From Pseudomonadota bacterium (GTDB taxonomy: Bacteria; Pseudomonadota; Alphaproteobacteria; Rhodospirillales; Casp-alpha2), in the NCBI GenBank assembly GCA_027624235.1, contig JAQBYB010000025.1:1-35523 (forward strand): a stretch of 35,523 nt of DNA, written 5' to 3'. Of this stretch, positions 9,728-22,456 are shown in pieces. The position numbers and the translations under genes were made by a program. Position 1 is the stretch's first letter. The number at the start of each line of letters is the position of its first letter. The notes beneath the pieces were generated by a model. The model was not told the DNA's origin. It searched no databases and saw nothing but the letters and a program-made list of their open reading frames with translations.

Positions 9728-10252
9728 CTAGGAGTCGGCCAACAAAGCCGGATGCGCGACGCCGAGCGCCCGGACGACATGGCAAAGCAGCTTGTCCGGG
9801 GCGAAGGGCTTGACCACGTATTCCTCGATGCCGGCGGCGATCGCTTCTTGCAGGCGGTATTTTTCGGTAAAACTGGAAATCATGACGATCGGAACCGCCG
9901 GATTATGCAATTCCTTGCTCCGGCGGATCATGTAGGTCAGGTCAACGCCCGTAATCATCGGCATTTCATAATCTGTCAGGATCAGATCAACGTGGTCCTT
10001 CGCCAAAATTTCCAGGGCTTCGACGCCATCCTTGGCCTCGAGAGTGCGCCGTGCGCCGAAGAGGCCGAGCGCTTCGCGGATGATTTTACGGCTAAAGCTG
10101 CTGTCGTCGACGATCAGGTAGGTCAACTTGGAAAGGTGTTGGAAATGTTTTTCAGAAGGCTTGAAATTCTTGCCGGGACCGGCTTTTGGCTTCGCCGCCG
10201 TTTCAACGTCCTGAACGGTTTCTTCCGCTGTGGTCATTGCTTGTAGTGTCAT
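9728..10252 (-). CDS. CheY-like response regulator with N-terminal extension
   Basis: A single receiver (REC) domain covers the last ~125 residues: LTYLIVDDSSFSRKIIREAL (acidic pair), phospho-acceptor Asp in LILTDYEMPMITG, the Ser/Thr position in VMISSF, and Lys in VVKPFAP. No output domain follows, so it should act by protein contact like CheY. The start at 10252 (MTLQAMTTAEE) gives 174 residues with a ~45-residue polar leader; GGGGGAAAAC precedes it. The longer open frame to 10366 has no supporting ribosome site, and an ATG six codons further in is also possible. No histidine kinase gene is adjacent. It is convergent with priA, 14 bp apart. Confidence 0.85.
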   Translation of the reverse strand: MTLQAMTTAEETVQDVETAAKPKAGPGKNFKPSEKHFQHLSKLTYLIVDDSSFSRKIIREALGLFGARRTLEAKDGVEALEILAKDHVDLILTDYEMPMITGVDLTYMIRRSKELHNPAVPIVMISSFTEKYRLQEAIAAGIEEYVVKPFAPDKLLCHVVRALGVAHPALLADS

Positions 10253-10639
10253 GTTTTCCCCCAATGATCTTAACTTTTCCTGGCTACCGTTTTGTTTTTC
10301 TTTTTGGCCGGGACCTTGGTTCGTAAACCGTAGCCCTTCCCACAAGAAGGATCGCATTTTCCACAAATTTGAAATGGATTACAGTGACGCCCATCACATA
10401 CCTAAAGGCATAGAGATCCCGCATTTTTCCACGACTTTTCAAGACTTGTTCAGCGCCGCGAAAACCGGGGGTTTCAGGGACCCGGAAAAGGCCCCGGAGT
10501 CGTCTTGCAAGGCCCAAAGGGGTATGCTACGAAACCGACGTTTGGAACGGGGGAAACCCCTCTGCTCAGGGGGATGGTTGGCGCTGCGATACGGTGTCTT
10601 GCATCTCAACATAAATAAGACGAAAGAGGACACTTGCTG
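10253..10639. other. Gene-free stretch between the response regulator and atpH; structured leader candidate
   Basis: I see no convincing gene in these 387 bp. The half next to atpH holds two overlapping GC-rich hairpins that exclude each other: GGGG/CCCC closed by a GAAA-type loop (10549-10560) and CCCCT/AGGGG (10557-10572). They could form an attenuator-like switch in the atp leader. A candidate promoter lies upstream at 10505-10533. The half next to the regulator carries its promoter region, which I cannot pin down. Confidence 0.4.
10505..10533 (+). promoter_or_regulatory. Candidate promoter of the atp operon
   Basis: TTGCAA (10505-10510), a 17-bp spacer and TACGAA (10528-10533) make a weak sigma70-like match about 105 bp before atpH. 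A TATGCT overlaps the end of the spacer and could serve instead. Confidence 0.25.
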
Positions 10640-11199
10640 GTGTCAGCTGAGATGATAGGCGCTACCGGCCTTGCCGGCCGTTATGCAACGGCGCTTTTCG
10701 ACCTTGCCGAATCCGATGGGCTATTGGACCGCGTCGCCGTCGATCTTGACCAGCTTGGCCAAATGATCGAGGCGTCCGCCGATTTGACACGCCTGATCCG
10801 CTCACCGGTGATTTCCCGCGACGACCAGGGCCGGGCCATGGCCGCCGTCCTGGACACGCCCGGCATGTGCCAGTTGACCAAGAACTTTGTCGGCACGGTC
10901 GCCGAAAACCGCCGTTTATTCGCCCTCAAGGGCATGATCGCCGCGTTTCAGGCATTGCTGGCGGCGAAGCGCGGCGAAGCCACCGCCGACGTGATCTCGG
11001 TGAAGCCATTGTCGAAGAAACAATTGGATGCCATCGGTAAAATTTTAAAAAAGGCGATCGGATCGAAAGTCACCATCGACGCCAAGGTGGATGAAAGTCT
11101 GTTGGGTGGCCTTATCGTTAAAATTGGGTCGCGTATGGTCGATAGCTCATTGCGGACGAAGCTCCAGCAAATGCGCTTCGCCATGAAAGGGATTGGATA

Positions 11200-11200
<1 letters not shown>
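10640..11200 (+). CDS. atpH: F1Fo ATP synthase subunit delta
   Basis: Peripheral-stalk subunit joining F1 to the b subunits. The protein has the family start [15 protein letters not shown], the central block [24 protein letters not shown], and the C-terminal signature [30 protein letters not shown]. The start codon is uncertain. A TTG at 10634 lies only 3 nt from AGAGGA (10625-10630), whereas the in-frame GTG at 10640 is 9 nt away and gives a normal 186-residue protein, so I prefer GTG. An ATG at 10652 is also possible. First gene of atpHAGDC; its stop overlaps the atpA start as TAATG. Confidence 0.93.
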
Positions 11201-12729
<1,529 letters not shown>

Positions 12730-12753
12730 AGAAAGCGAGCCGGAACATAGCCC

Positions 12754-13668
12754 ATGTCCAATCTCAAAGATCTCAAGGTCAGGATCAACAGCGTCAAGTC
12801 GACGCAGAAGATCACGTCGGCCATGAAGATGGTGGCCGCGGCCAAGCTCAGGCGTGCCCAGGAAGGCGCCGAAGCGGCGCGTCCCTTCGCCAGCCGCATG
12901 GAACGCATGGTGGCCGCCGTCGGCGACAGCATCGCCGGCATCGACGGCGCGCCCCGAATGCTGGTCGGCACCGGCAAGGACGACACCCACCTGATCGTCG
13001 CCTGCACGGCGGACCGGGGATTGTGCGGCGGGTTTAACAGCTCCATCGCCCGCGAGGTCCGTAAAATGGCGCTGAACCTCAAACGCGATGGCAAAACGGT
13101 CAAGATTCTTTGCCTCGGACGCAAGGGCAAAGACAACCTCAAACGCGATTTCGCCAGTGACATCATCGACACCATCGAAGGCATCGGCAAACGCAACATC
13201 GAATACGGTGAAGCCATCGGGGTGGCGGACAGCATCACCCAATTGTTCGACGATGACGGGTTTGATGTTTGCACCATCGTCTTCAACCGCTTCCAATCGG
13301 CGATGACGCAAATCACCACGGCGCAACAACTGATCCCCTTTGCCGTGCCTGAGGCGAAAGACGAAAGCAACGGCGAGGCAGCCCCGAAAGCCGCCAGTGA
13401 GGGGCCGTCGCCGATTTTTATTTTTGAGCCCGAAGAACAGGACATCCTGTCCGAACTGCTGCCCCGCAACATCGGCGTCCAGATATTTCAGGCGCTTCTG
13501 GAAAGTGCCGCATCGGAACACGGCGCGCGCATGACATCCATGGACAACGCCACCCGTAACGCCGGTGACATGATCGACAAACTGACATTAATCTTTAACC
13601 GCACCCGTCAGGCGGCAATCACGACGGAATTGGTAGAAATCGTCTCGGGTGCGGAAGCACTCAAGTAA
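12754..13668 (+). CDS. atpG: F1Fo ATP synthase subunit gamma
   Basis: Central rotor shaft of F1. The 304-residue protein starts MSNLKDLKVRINSVKSTQKITSAMKMVAAAKLRRAQ, the conserved N-terminal helix. It ends with the other half of the coiled coil, MDNATRNAGDMIDKLTLIFNRTRQAAITTELVEIVSGAEAL. A Glu/Ala/Lys-rich insert (about 206-225, AKDESNGEAAPKAASEGPSP) makes it slightly longer than the E. coli protein; inserts at this place are common in alphaproteobacteria. It lies 24 nt after atpA. Confidence 0.97.
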   Translation: MSNLKDLKVRINSVKSTQKITSAMKMVAAAKLRRAQEGAEAARPFASRMERMVAAVGDSIAGIDGAPRMLVGTGKDDTHLIVACTADRGLCGGFNSSIAREVRKMALNLKRDGKTVKILCLGRKGKDNLKRDFASDIIDTIEGIGKRNIEYGEAIGVADSITQLFDDDGFDVCTIVFNRFQSAMTQITTAQQLIPFAVPEAKDESNGEAAPKAASEGPSPIFIFEPEEQDILSELLPRNIGVQIFQALLESAASEHGARMTSMDNATRNAGDMIDKLTLIFNRTRQAAITTELVEIVSGAEALK

Positions 13669-13687
13669 GTCCAACGAAAGGCGCTGA

Positions 13688-15130
<1,443 letters not shown>

Positions 15131-15133
15131 CCC

Positions 15134-15562
15134 ATGTCTGAAACAACGACCACCGACCGGGTTGAGTTCGAGCTGGTGTCGCCGCAAAGACTGCTGAGGT
15201 CGGAGCCGGTGGAGATGGTCGTGGTGCCCGGCGCCGAGGGCGATTTCGGCGTGCTGCCCGGCCATTCGCTGCTGATCGCCACGGTGCGCCCCGGCGTCAT
15301 CGACATCCACGAAGGCGGCCAGGTCAAGGAAAGCATTTTCGTCGCCGGCGGTTTCGCCGAGGTCTCGCCGGAGCGCTGCACGGTGCTGGCCGAAGAAGCC
15401 GTGCCTGTCGGCGACATCGACAAGGCCGCCGCCGAGACGCGTCTCGAGAACGCCAAGGCGGCATTGGCCAAGGCGGAAGCGGACCCGGATGCGACCACCG
15501 CGGCTTTGGGCCGGGAGCTCAAGGCCGCCGAGGCGATGGTCGCGGCGGTGGCGCGCTCTTAG
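15134..15562 (+). CDS. atpC: F1Fo ATP synthase subunit epsilon
   Basis: Rotor subunit that regulates ATP hydrolysis. The 142-residue protein has the N-terminal beta-sandwich (VEFELVSPQRLLRSEPVEMVVVPGAEGDFGVLPGHSLLIATVRPG) and a C-terminal helical hairpin rich in Ala and Glu (AAAETRLENAKAALAKAEADPDATTAALGRELKAAEAMVAAV). It starts 3 nt after the atpD stop, so it is likely coupled. As in Rhodospirillum-type genomes, the Fo genes (atpIBEF) are not part of this operon. Confidence 0.95.
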   Translation: MSETTTTDRVEFELVSPQRLLRSEPVEMVVVPGAEGDFGVLPGHSLLIATVRPGVIDIHEGGQVKESIFVAGGFAEVSPERCTVLAEEAVPVGDIDKAAAETRLENAKAALAKAEADPDATTAALGRELKAAEAMVAAVARS

Positions 15563-15593
15563 TCGATACAATCTGACCGCAAGGAAGGCAGCC

Positions 15594-16067
15594 ATGCACG
15601 TTTACCTGGTTCAACACGGCGCCGCCCTTCCCAAGGACGAAAACCCCGAACGACCGCTTGGCGACCAGGGCCGCGAGGACGTCAAACGGATCGCGTCATT
15701 CCTGGCCCGGTCCCGCGTTTCCGCCGCCCGGGTCATCCATAGCGGCAAACGGCGGGCGCTGGAGACGGCGTTGTTGCTGGCCGATGTCCTCGGCCCCGGC
15801 AATCTCGTCGAAGAGGCGTCTCGGGGCCTTCTCCCCAATGATTCCACCGATGAATTTTTCACCGCCATCGACGGCTGGACCGAAGACACCATCGTCGTCG
15901 GCCACCTGCCGTTCATGAGCAAATTGACGTCACGGCTGGTCACCGGCAACGAGGACGAAACCGTCGTCCACTTCAAACCCGGCTCGGTAGCGTGTCTGGA
16001 GCGCGGCGAAAACGGCGACGGCTGGACCGTGCAATGGTTCGTCGGGCCGGAGTTGCTGGGCGGCTGA
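15594..16067 (+). CDS. sixA: SixA-type phosphohistidine phosphatase (histidine phosphatase superfamily)
   Basis: The 157-residue protein has the superfamily layout: catalytic His in MHVYLVQHG (His8), the second phosphate-binding Arg region IHSGKRRALETA, and the late catalytic His in VVGHLPFMSKL. SixA of E. coli removes phosphate from the phosphohistidine of HPt or PTS proteins. The usual Arg of the RHG motif is Gln here (QHG), a variant I associate with a bacterial SixA-like subgroup. The ATG at 15594 follows AAGGAAGG; the frame is open further upstream but overlaps atpC. It lies 31 nt after atpC and probably shares its transcript, and is followed immediately by a hairpin repeat. Confidence 0.82.
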   Translation: MHVYLVQHGAALPKDENPERPLGDQGREDVKRIASFLARSRVSAARVIHSGKRRALETALLLADVLGPGNLVEEASRGLLPNDSTDEFFTAIDGWTEDTIVVGHLPFMSKLTSRLVTGNEDETVVHFKPGSVACLERGENGDGWTVQWFVGPELLGG

Positions 16068-16124
16068 AGCAAATCCCGATTATTCCCCAGGGCGGATGGA
16101 ATCATCCGCGACGACGAATTTGCG
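16068..16124. repeat. Third, diverged copy of the hairpin repeat
   Basis: It starts AGCAAATCCCGA and ends GACGACGAATTTGCG, exactly as the copies at 4585-4682, but carries a 12-bp insert after the start. Its inner stem is GCGGATG/CATCCGC instead of GCAAATG/CATTTGC: both arms changed so that pairing is kept. The downstream flank CTAAAACAAA is shared with the second copy at 4684. It begins at the base after the sixA stop and lies between convergent sixA and uvrB. Confidence 0.75.
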
Positions 16125-16143
16125 TCTAAAACAAAGTTCCCCC

Positions 16144-18252
16144 CTACCTTCGTCCCTTTTTCTGCTTCTTCGCCCCGGATTTGTAGGCCGCCATCGGCGC
16201 GACGCCGGCTTTGTCGAGGCCGAGTTCGTGCGCCTCCAGGCGGCGGACTTCGTCCCTTAAGCGCGCCGCTTCTTCGAATTCGAGCTCGGCGGCGGCGGCC
16301 TTCATGCGTTTGGTGAGGTCGTCGAGGACGGCGCGGAGGTTGTGGCCGACCAGTTCGGCGGCGCCGGTGACCCCGGTATCGACGGTGACGTAGTCCTGCT
16401 CATAGACCGACTCCATGATGTTGGTGATGCCCTTTTTGACCGATTCCGGGGTGATGCCGTTGGCGGCGTTATAGGCTTGTTGTTTTTCGCGCCGCCGGTC
16501 GGTCTCGGAAATGGCGTATTCCAACGAGCCGGTCATTTTGTCGGCGTAGAGGATGACGCGGCCGTCGATGTTGCGCGCGGCGCGGCCGATGGTCTGCACC
16601 AGCGATGTCCTTGACCGCAAAAAGCCTTCCTTGTCGGCGTCCAGGATGGCGACCAGCGCGCATTCCGGAATATCCAGGCCCTCGCGCAGCAGGTTGATGC
16701 CGATCAACACATCGAACGCCCCCAAACGCAGATCGCGGATAATCTCGATGCGCTCCAAGGTTTCGATGTCGGAATGCATGTAGCGCACCCGCACACCCTG
16801 TTCGTGCAGGTATTCGGTCAGGTCCTCGGCCATGCGCTTGGTCAGCGTCGTGACCAGCGTGCGCATACCCTTGGCCGCGACCGCCTTAACCTCACCCAAC
16901 AAATCGTCGACCTGGGTTTCGACCGGGCGGACGATGCACAACGGATCGATCAGGCCGGTCGGGCGGACCACCTGTTCGGCGAAGACGCCGCCGGTTCGTT
17001 CCAGTTCCCACGGGCCGGGCGTTGCCGACACCAGGATCGTGTCCGGGCGCATGTACTCCCATTCCTCGAACTTCAGGGGCCGGTTGTCGATGCAGCTGGG
17101 CAGCCGGAAGCCGTATTCGGCGAGCGTCGATTTTCGGTTATAGTCGCCCTTATACATGGCGCCCAGTTGGGGGATGGTGACGTGGCTTTCATCGGCGATT
17201 AACAGCGCGTTTTCCGGCAGGTATTCGAACAGCGTCGGCGGCGGGTCGCCGGGGCGGCGGCCGGTGAGGTAGCGGGAATAATTCTCGATGCCGGAACAAA
17301 AGCCGGTGCTGTCGAGCATCTCCAGATCGAAGGTGGTGCGTTCCTGCAGGCGCTGGGCTTCGAGCAGCTTGCCCTCGCCCAACAATTCCTCCAGGCGCTG
17401 TTTCAGCTCGGCCTTGATCTGCGGAATCGCCTGCATCAGGGTCGGCCGGGGCGTGACGTAATGGCTGTTGGGATAGATGGTGATCTCCTCCAGGGCGCCG
17501 ATTTTTTCACCGGTCAGCGGATCGACCTCCCAGATCGATTCCAGCTCATCGCCGAATAATGACAACCGCCAGGCCCGGTCTTCCATGTGCGACGGAAAAA
17601 TCTCGACGACATCGCCACGAACCCGGAACGAGCCACGGAAAAAATTGACGTCGTTGCGCTTATATTGAAGCTCGACCAAATCTTGCAGCAGCACCGAGCG
17701 TTCCTTGCGGGCGCCGGCGCGGAGCTTGACCACCATTTCGGAATAGGTCTCGACCGCGCCGATGCCGTAAATGCACGACACCGAGGCGACGATGATGACA
17801 TCCGGGCGTTCCAGCAAAGACCGCGTCGCGGCGTGGCGCATGCGGTCGATCTGCTCATTGATGGAGGCGTCTTTTTCGATGAAGGTGTCGGTGCGCGGAA
17901 CGTACGCCTCGGGCTGATAATAATCGTAGTAGGAGACAAAATATTCGACCGCGTTGTCGGGGAAGAATTCCCTCATCTCGCCGTACAACTGCGCCGCCAG
18001 GGTCTTGTTGGGGGCCAAAATCAGGGTCGGGCGCTGTTGATCCTGAATGACGTGGGCGACGGTAAAGGTCTTGCCCGAGCCGGTGACGCCCAACAACACC
18101 TGATCGCGCTCACCGGCCTTCAGCCCCTTGATCAGACTGGCGATGGCCTGGGGCTGATCGCCGGCGGGCTCGAAGGTCGAGACCAGCTTGAACGGCTTGC
18201 CGTCGGTGACGGCGGGGCGGCGTGAAGGGATGAAACGATCGACGTTTTGCAT
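16144..18252 (-). CDS. uvrB: UvrABC excinuclease subunit B
   Basis: Damage-verification helicase of nucleotide excision repair. Starting at [13 protein letters not shown] (18252) gives 702 residues. Visible parts are Walker [10 protein letters not shown] (about 55-63), the beta-hairpin region [21 protein letters not shown], helicase motifs [33 protein letters not shown] and QTIGRAARN, and the C-terminal UVR motif [18 protein letters not shown], which contacts UvrC. A longer frame to 18309 lacks support. The upstream region has no strong Shine-Dalgarno. Convergent with sixA and divergent from the aminotransferase. Confidence 0.97.
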   Translation of the reverse strand: MQNVDRFIPSRRPAVTDGKPFKLVSTFEPAGDQPQAIASLIKGLKAGERDQVLLGVTGSGKTFTVAHVIQDQQRPTLILAPNKTLAAQLYGEMREFFPDNAVEYFVSYYDYYQPEAYVPRTDTFIEKDASINEQIDRMRHAATRSLLERPDVIIVASVSCIYGIGAVETYSEMVVKLRAGARKERSVLLQDLVELQYKRNDVNFFRGSFRVRGDVVEIFPSHMEDRAWRLSLFGDELESIWEVDPLTGEKIGALEEITIYPNSHYVTPRPTLMQAIPQIKAELKQRLEELLGEGKLLEAQRLQERTTFDLEMLDSTGFCSGIENYSRYLTGRRPGDPPPTLFEYLPENALLIADESHVTIPQLGAMYKGDYNRKSTLAEYGFRLPSCIDNRPLKFEEWEYMRPDTILVSATPGPWELERTGGVFAEQVVRPTGLIDPLCIVRPVETQVDDLLGEVKAVAAKGMRTLVTTLTKRMAEDLTEYLHEQGVRVRYMHSDIETLERIEIIRDLRLGAFDVLIGINLLREGLDIPECALVAILDADKEGFLRSRTSLVQTIGRAARNIDGRVILYADKMTGSLEYAISETDRRREKQQAYNAANGITPESVKKGITNIMESVYEQDYVTVDTGVTGAAELVGHNLRAVLDDLTKRMKAAAAELEFEEAARLRDEVRRLEAHELGLDKAGVAPMAAYKSGAKKQKKGRR

Positions 18253-18339
18253 GGGAGAAGTTATAGGACGGAGGACACGCGCCAAGCGAGTCCTGACTTG
18301 CACCGGCATGATCGCGAGGGTACCCTTCGGGCTTGCTGA

Positions 18340-19587
<1,248 letters not shown>

Positions 19588-19590
19588 CTT

Positions 19591-21642
19591 CTACTTCGCG
19601 GTCATGGCGTGGATGCCATCCCAGTTTTCCGGCGGCTCGTTGATCAATTCCTGACAGGCCCCGGCCATGGCGGCGGCGGCGGAATCATCGTCGATTGACT
19701 GGAACCCCTTGAGGGCAGCGGCGAAGTCGCCTGAGCGGTAAAGCGCCAGGGCGTCGGCATAACGGCGGAGGCGATCATCCGGATCGGCCTCCGCATCGTT
19801 GGCAAACCCGATCAATTCGAAAATTCGGGTGCCGCCATCGCGGCCCTTGACCCGGACCGTATCCAATTCACGCACCCGGAAGTGATTTTCCGTCATCTCC
19901 AACGTCGCCTCGTCAATCATGATGCGGGTGCCGTAAACCTTGTTCACCCCTTCCAGCCGGGACGCCAGATTGACCGTGTCGCCGATACAGGTGTAATCCT
20001 GAGACCGTTCGGAGCCGATGTTGCCGACGATAACCTCGCCGGTGGCAAGGCCGATGCGGGCATGGATGGGCGGAAGCCCGCGGGCCTGCCAGTCCTTGCG
20101 CATGTCTTCCAGAATATTCTGCATGCTGAGGGCGGCGTTACAGGCGAGACGGGCATGGTTTCCCTTGGTCAGCGGCGGCCCCCAGAATGCCATGATGCCG
20201 TCGCCCAGGTACTTGTCCAAGATTCCCTCGTATGCCGCCAATTCGTCGGCCATGGCGCGCAGATACTCGTTCAGGAACGCCACCAGACTTTCGGCATCCA
20301 TGCCCTCGCTGATGGTGGTGAAGCCGGCGATGTCGCTGAACAACAGGGTCTGAACCCGTTGCGTGCCGCCCTGTTTCAGATTGTCCGGGTTTTCCAAAAG
20401 GTCGCCGACGATGGACGGGTGAACGTATTTTCCGAACAGATTACGGATTTGCTCTTTTTCCTGAAGGCCTTTGGTCATGTCATTAAAGGCGCGGGTAAGA
20501 ACCCCCACTTCGTCGCTGGACTGAGGCTCAACCTTGTAGTCGTAGTTGCCGTCCAAAACCTCCTTGGTGCCGGTGACCAGCAGGCGGATCGGGTGCACGA
20601 TCCGGTTGGCCAACCCCAGCATGATCACCAGCCCAATGATCAGCGCGACCACGCCCAAGACAAATATCTTCCATTGCAGCGAGATAAACGGGGCCATGGC
20701 CTTATCCAGGCTGGCGGCGAAGACATAGCCGGCCGGCCGGCCGGCCTTGGCGAAGGCATCTTTCAGCATGATGTAACGCTCGCCTTTGAAATTGAATGCC
20801 GTGCCGTCGGTCGCGGCCCCGGAATCAGCCAGGGCGGCTTTTAGAAGGGCGGCGCGGCGATAATTGGAGACATTGGCCGCCACCGCTTTCCCGTCGATGT
20901 GGAAGATAGCGTTGACCTCGGCGCCTTCATCCTTCAGCAGCTGCTTGACCCAAGCATCATTAATGGTGAAGCCGACACTGACGACACCCAGCGCATAATC
21001 GTCGGACAGGGACTCTTTCAACGGCACGTTGACCGTATTCATCAACGCATCCCCGAAGGACAGCACCCTGGAAACGCTCTTGCCGCTTTCCAGGATTTCG
21101 GCCAGAAGTTCGTCCACATGCACTTCCTCGACCCGATCCAAGACCCAGGCGACATGCGCGTCGCGCCCTTGGTCTTGATCATCGGGCTTGCCCTCCGCTT
21201 CTTCGGATTCACCCTCGCCCGCTTCGGATTTTTCCTCCGCCTCTTCGATTTTTTCCTCACCCTCTTCGGATTTATTCGCCGCCTTTTGGGTCTTGGACAG
21301 GGGAAACGTGCCGCGGACCGCCAATTTATCGTCAACCACAAATACCAGATCGGCTTTGGTATCCATGCCTATTTCCTCGGCGAAGGAAAAATAATTATCG
21401 CGCACCTGTTGCAGGAACGACCGGTATTTCTGATCCGATGTAATAGTGTCCACAAGCCGCAGCGTGGCCTTGCGTTCGCTTTCGAACTTTTCCTCGAAAC
21501 GGCCCTGGGTTTTCCGCAGCTCGCTAACGATCCGGGCTAATTCGAAGGCGGTGGTTTGAGAATTCGTGTAATAGAGCGTCACCCCCAGAAGCAGGGTAAC
21601 GATGGAGAAAAACGCCAGAAATATTTTTTCGCGTAGCCCCAT
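19591..21642 (-). CDS. Membrane class III adenylate cyclase with periplasmic sensor, HAMP and catalytic domains
   Basis: The 683-residue protein has a transmembrane helix (about 8-26), a ~300-residue extracytoplasmic sensor of double-Cache-like look, a second helix (about 326-345), HAMP (about 346-398), and a class III cyclase domain (about 430-625). Metal-binding Asp437 (LLFSDIAGF) and Asp481 (YLGDGIMAFWG), adenine-selecting Lys477 and Asp555, and transition-state Asn558 and Arg562 (DTVNLASRLE) are all present, so it should make cAMP. A short C-terminal tail (RRYADALALYRSGDFAAALKGFQ) resembles one TPR. A Glu/Lys/Ser/Gly low-complexity insert (residues ~121-160) interrupts the sensor. It ends an operon with the two exported proteins upstream; no good ribosome site is seen. 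Confidence 0.9.
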   Translation of the reverse strand: MGLREKIFLAFFSIVTLLLGVTLYYTNSQTTAFELARIVSELRKTQGRFEEKFESERKATLRLVDTITSDQKYRSFLQQVRDNYFSFAEEIGMDTKADLVFVVDDKLAVRGTFPLSKTQKAANKSEEGEEKIEEAEEKSEAGEGESEEAEGKPDDQDQGRDAHVAWVLDRVEEVHVDELLAEILESGKSVSRVLSFGDALMNTVNVPLKESLSDDYALGVVSVGFTINDAWVKQLLKDEGAEVNAIFHIDGKAVAANVSNYRRAALLKAALADSGAATDGTAFNFKGERYIMLKDAFAKAGRPAGYVFAASLDKAMAPFISLQWKIFVLGVVALIIGLVIMLGLANRIVHPIRLLVTGTKEVLDGNYDYKVEPQSSDEVGVLTRAFNDMTKGLQEKEQIRNLFGKYVHPSIVGDLLENPDNLKQGGTQRVQTLLFSDIAGFTTISEGMDAESLVAFLNEYLRAMADELAAYEGILDKYLGDGIMAFWGPPLTKGNHARLACNAALSMQNILEDMRKDWQARGLPPIHARIGLATGEVIVGNIGSERSQDYTCIGDTVNLASRLEGVNKVYGTRIMIDEATLEMTENHFRVRELDTVRVKGRDGGTRIFELIGFANDAEADPDDRLRRYADALALYRSGDFAAALKGFQSIDDDSAAAAMAGACQELINEPPENWDGIHAMTAK
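21163..21282 (-). repeat. Acidic low-complexity insert in the cyclase sensor domain
   Basis: About 40 codons encode imperfect repeats of Glu-rich units (KSEEGEEKIEEAEEKSEAGE and onward). The DNA shows repeated CTTCGGATT on the plus strand, so it probably grew by slippage. Confidence 0.6.
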
Positions 21643-21675
21643 GAGGATGAATTGCGATGCTTGAATGAAGTGGGT

Positions 21676-22455
21676 TTACTTGACGACCGTGTCGACGGAC
21701 AGGGTGCCGTTGATTTCCAGGTTTTTACCGGCTTCAATGATGATCGTTTTTTTCAAGTACCCCAACCGCCAATACCAAAATAACAGGTCGTATTGCCCCG
21801 GGGCCAAATTCCGAAACGAATAAAGGTTCCCGCTCCTGGCCTTACGGCTCTGCAGGCCCTGGCGTGACAGCACCGACGCCGTAAAGCGTTCGTCCTCATC
21901 GGCGGTCAGCTCCAGGTCGCCGACCAGTTCAACCTTTATTTTGGCGCTGTCGCCTGACTTAATGAGCGGAAACTCCTGGATATCATTGCTGTTGGTATCG
22001 GCGAGGAAGAAGGTCAGGTCTTTGCCGGAATCGTTCTCGATTTCAATCACGTCACCCTTGTTGACGGCCAAGGCTCCGGGCTTCATGCCGTCTTCCTCGA
22101 CCACGACTTCATATTCTTCCGCGTCCAGCTTGGCCGCCGGGTTTAGCAAGATGGTGAATACCTTTATCAGGTTGTAATTGACCATCTTCTCACTGAAGGA
22201 GAGCTTGCCGTCGTCGCGAAGGGGAGTGCCGTATTGATCGACGGCTCCGGGACCGGCATTTTTGGCTTTTTCCTTGGCTTTCTTGACGTAATCCTTATGC
22301 GGTCGGATTTGGAGCTTGCCGTAAACGGTGCCCATGCCGTCCGCCGGAGGCTGATCGGGGTCGAAAATGTGACTGTCGGCCAAGGCCTGGGACGAAGCCG
22401 CGCCCCAATTCATCAGCAGCAGCACAACAAGAAAACCTAAAAGATTCCTGGTCAT
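21676..22455 (-). CDS. Exported protein with a cupredoxin-like segment lacking copper ligands
   Basis: The start at 22455 (MTRNLLGFLVVLLLMNWGAA) is preceded by AGGA and lies 1 nt after the upstream stop (TAAGATG), so the pair is coupled. The 259-residue product has a signal peptide ending near SSQALA. A middle segment (about 115-185, MKPGALAVNKGDVIEIENDSG...KSGDSAKIKVEL) has the pattern of a cupredoxin beta-sandwich, but no Cys or the His/Met set to bind copper. The last ~60 residues (NLYSFRNLAPGQYDLLFWYW...LEINGTLSV) look like a carboxypeptidase-regulatory or PEGA-type beta domain. I cannot name the family. Likely periplasmic and working with the neighbouring cupredoxin and cyclase. Confidence 0.7.
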   Translation of the reverse strand: MTRNLLGFLVVLLLMNWGAASSQALADSHIFDPDQPPADGMGTVYGKLQIRPHKDYVKKAKEKAKNAGPGAVDQYGTPLRDDGKLSFSEKMVNYNLIKVFTILLNPAAKLDAEEYEVVVEEDGMKPGALAVNKGDVIEIENDSGKDLTFFLADTNSNDIQEFPLIKSGDSAKIKVELVGDLELTADEDERFTASVLSRQGLQSRKARSGNLYSFRNLAPGQYDLLFWYWRLGYLKKTIIIEAGKNLEINGTLSVDTVVK

Positions 22456-22456
22456 C

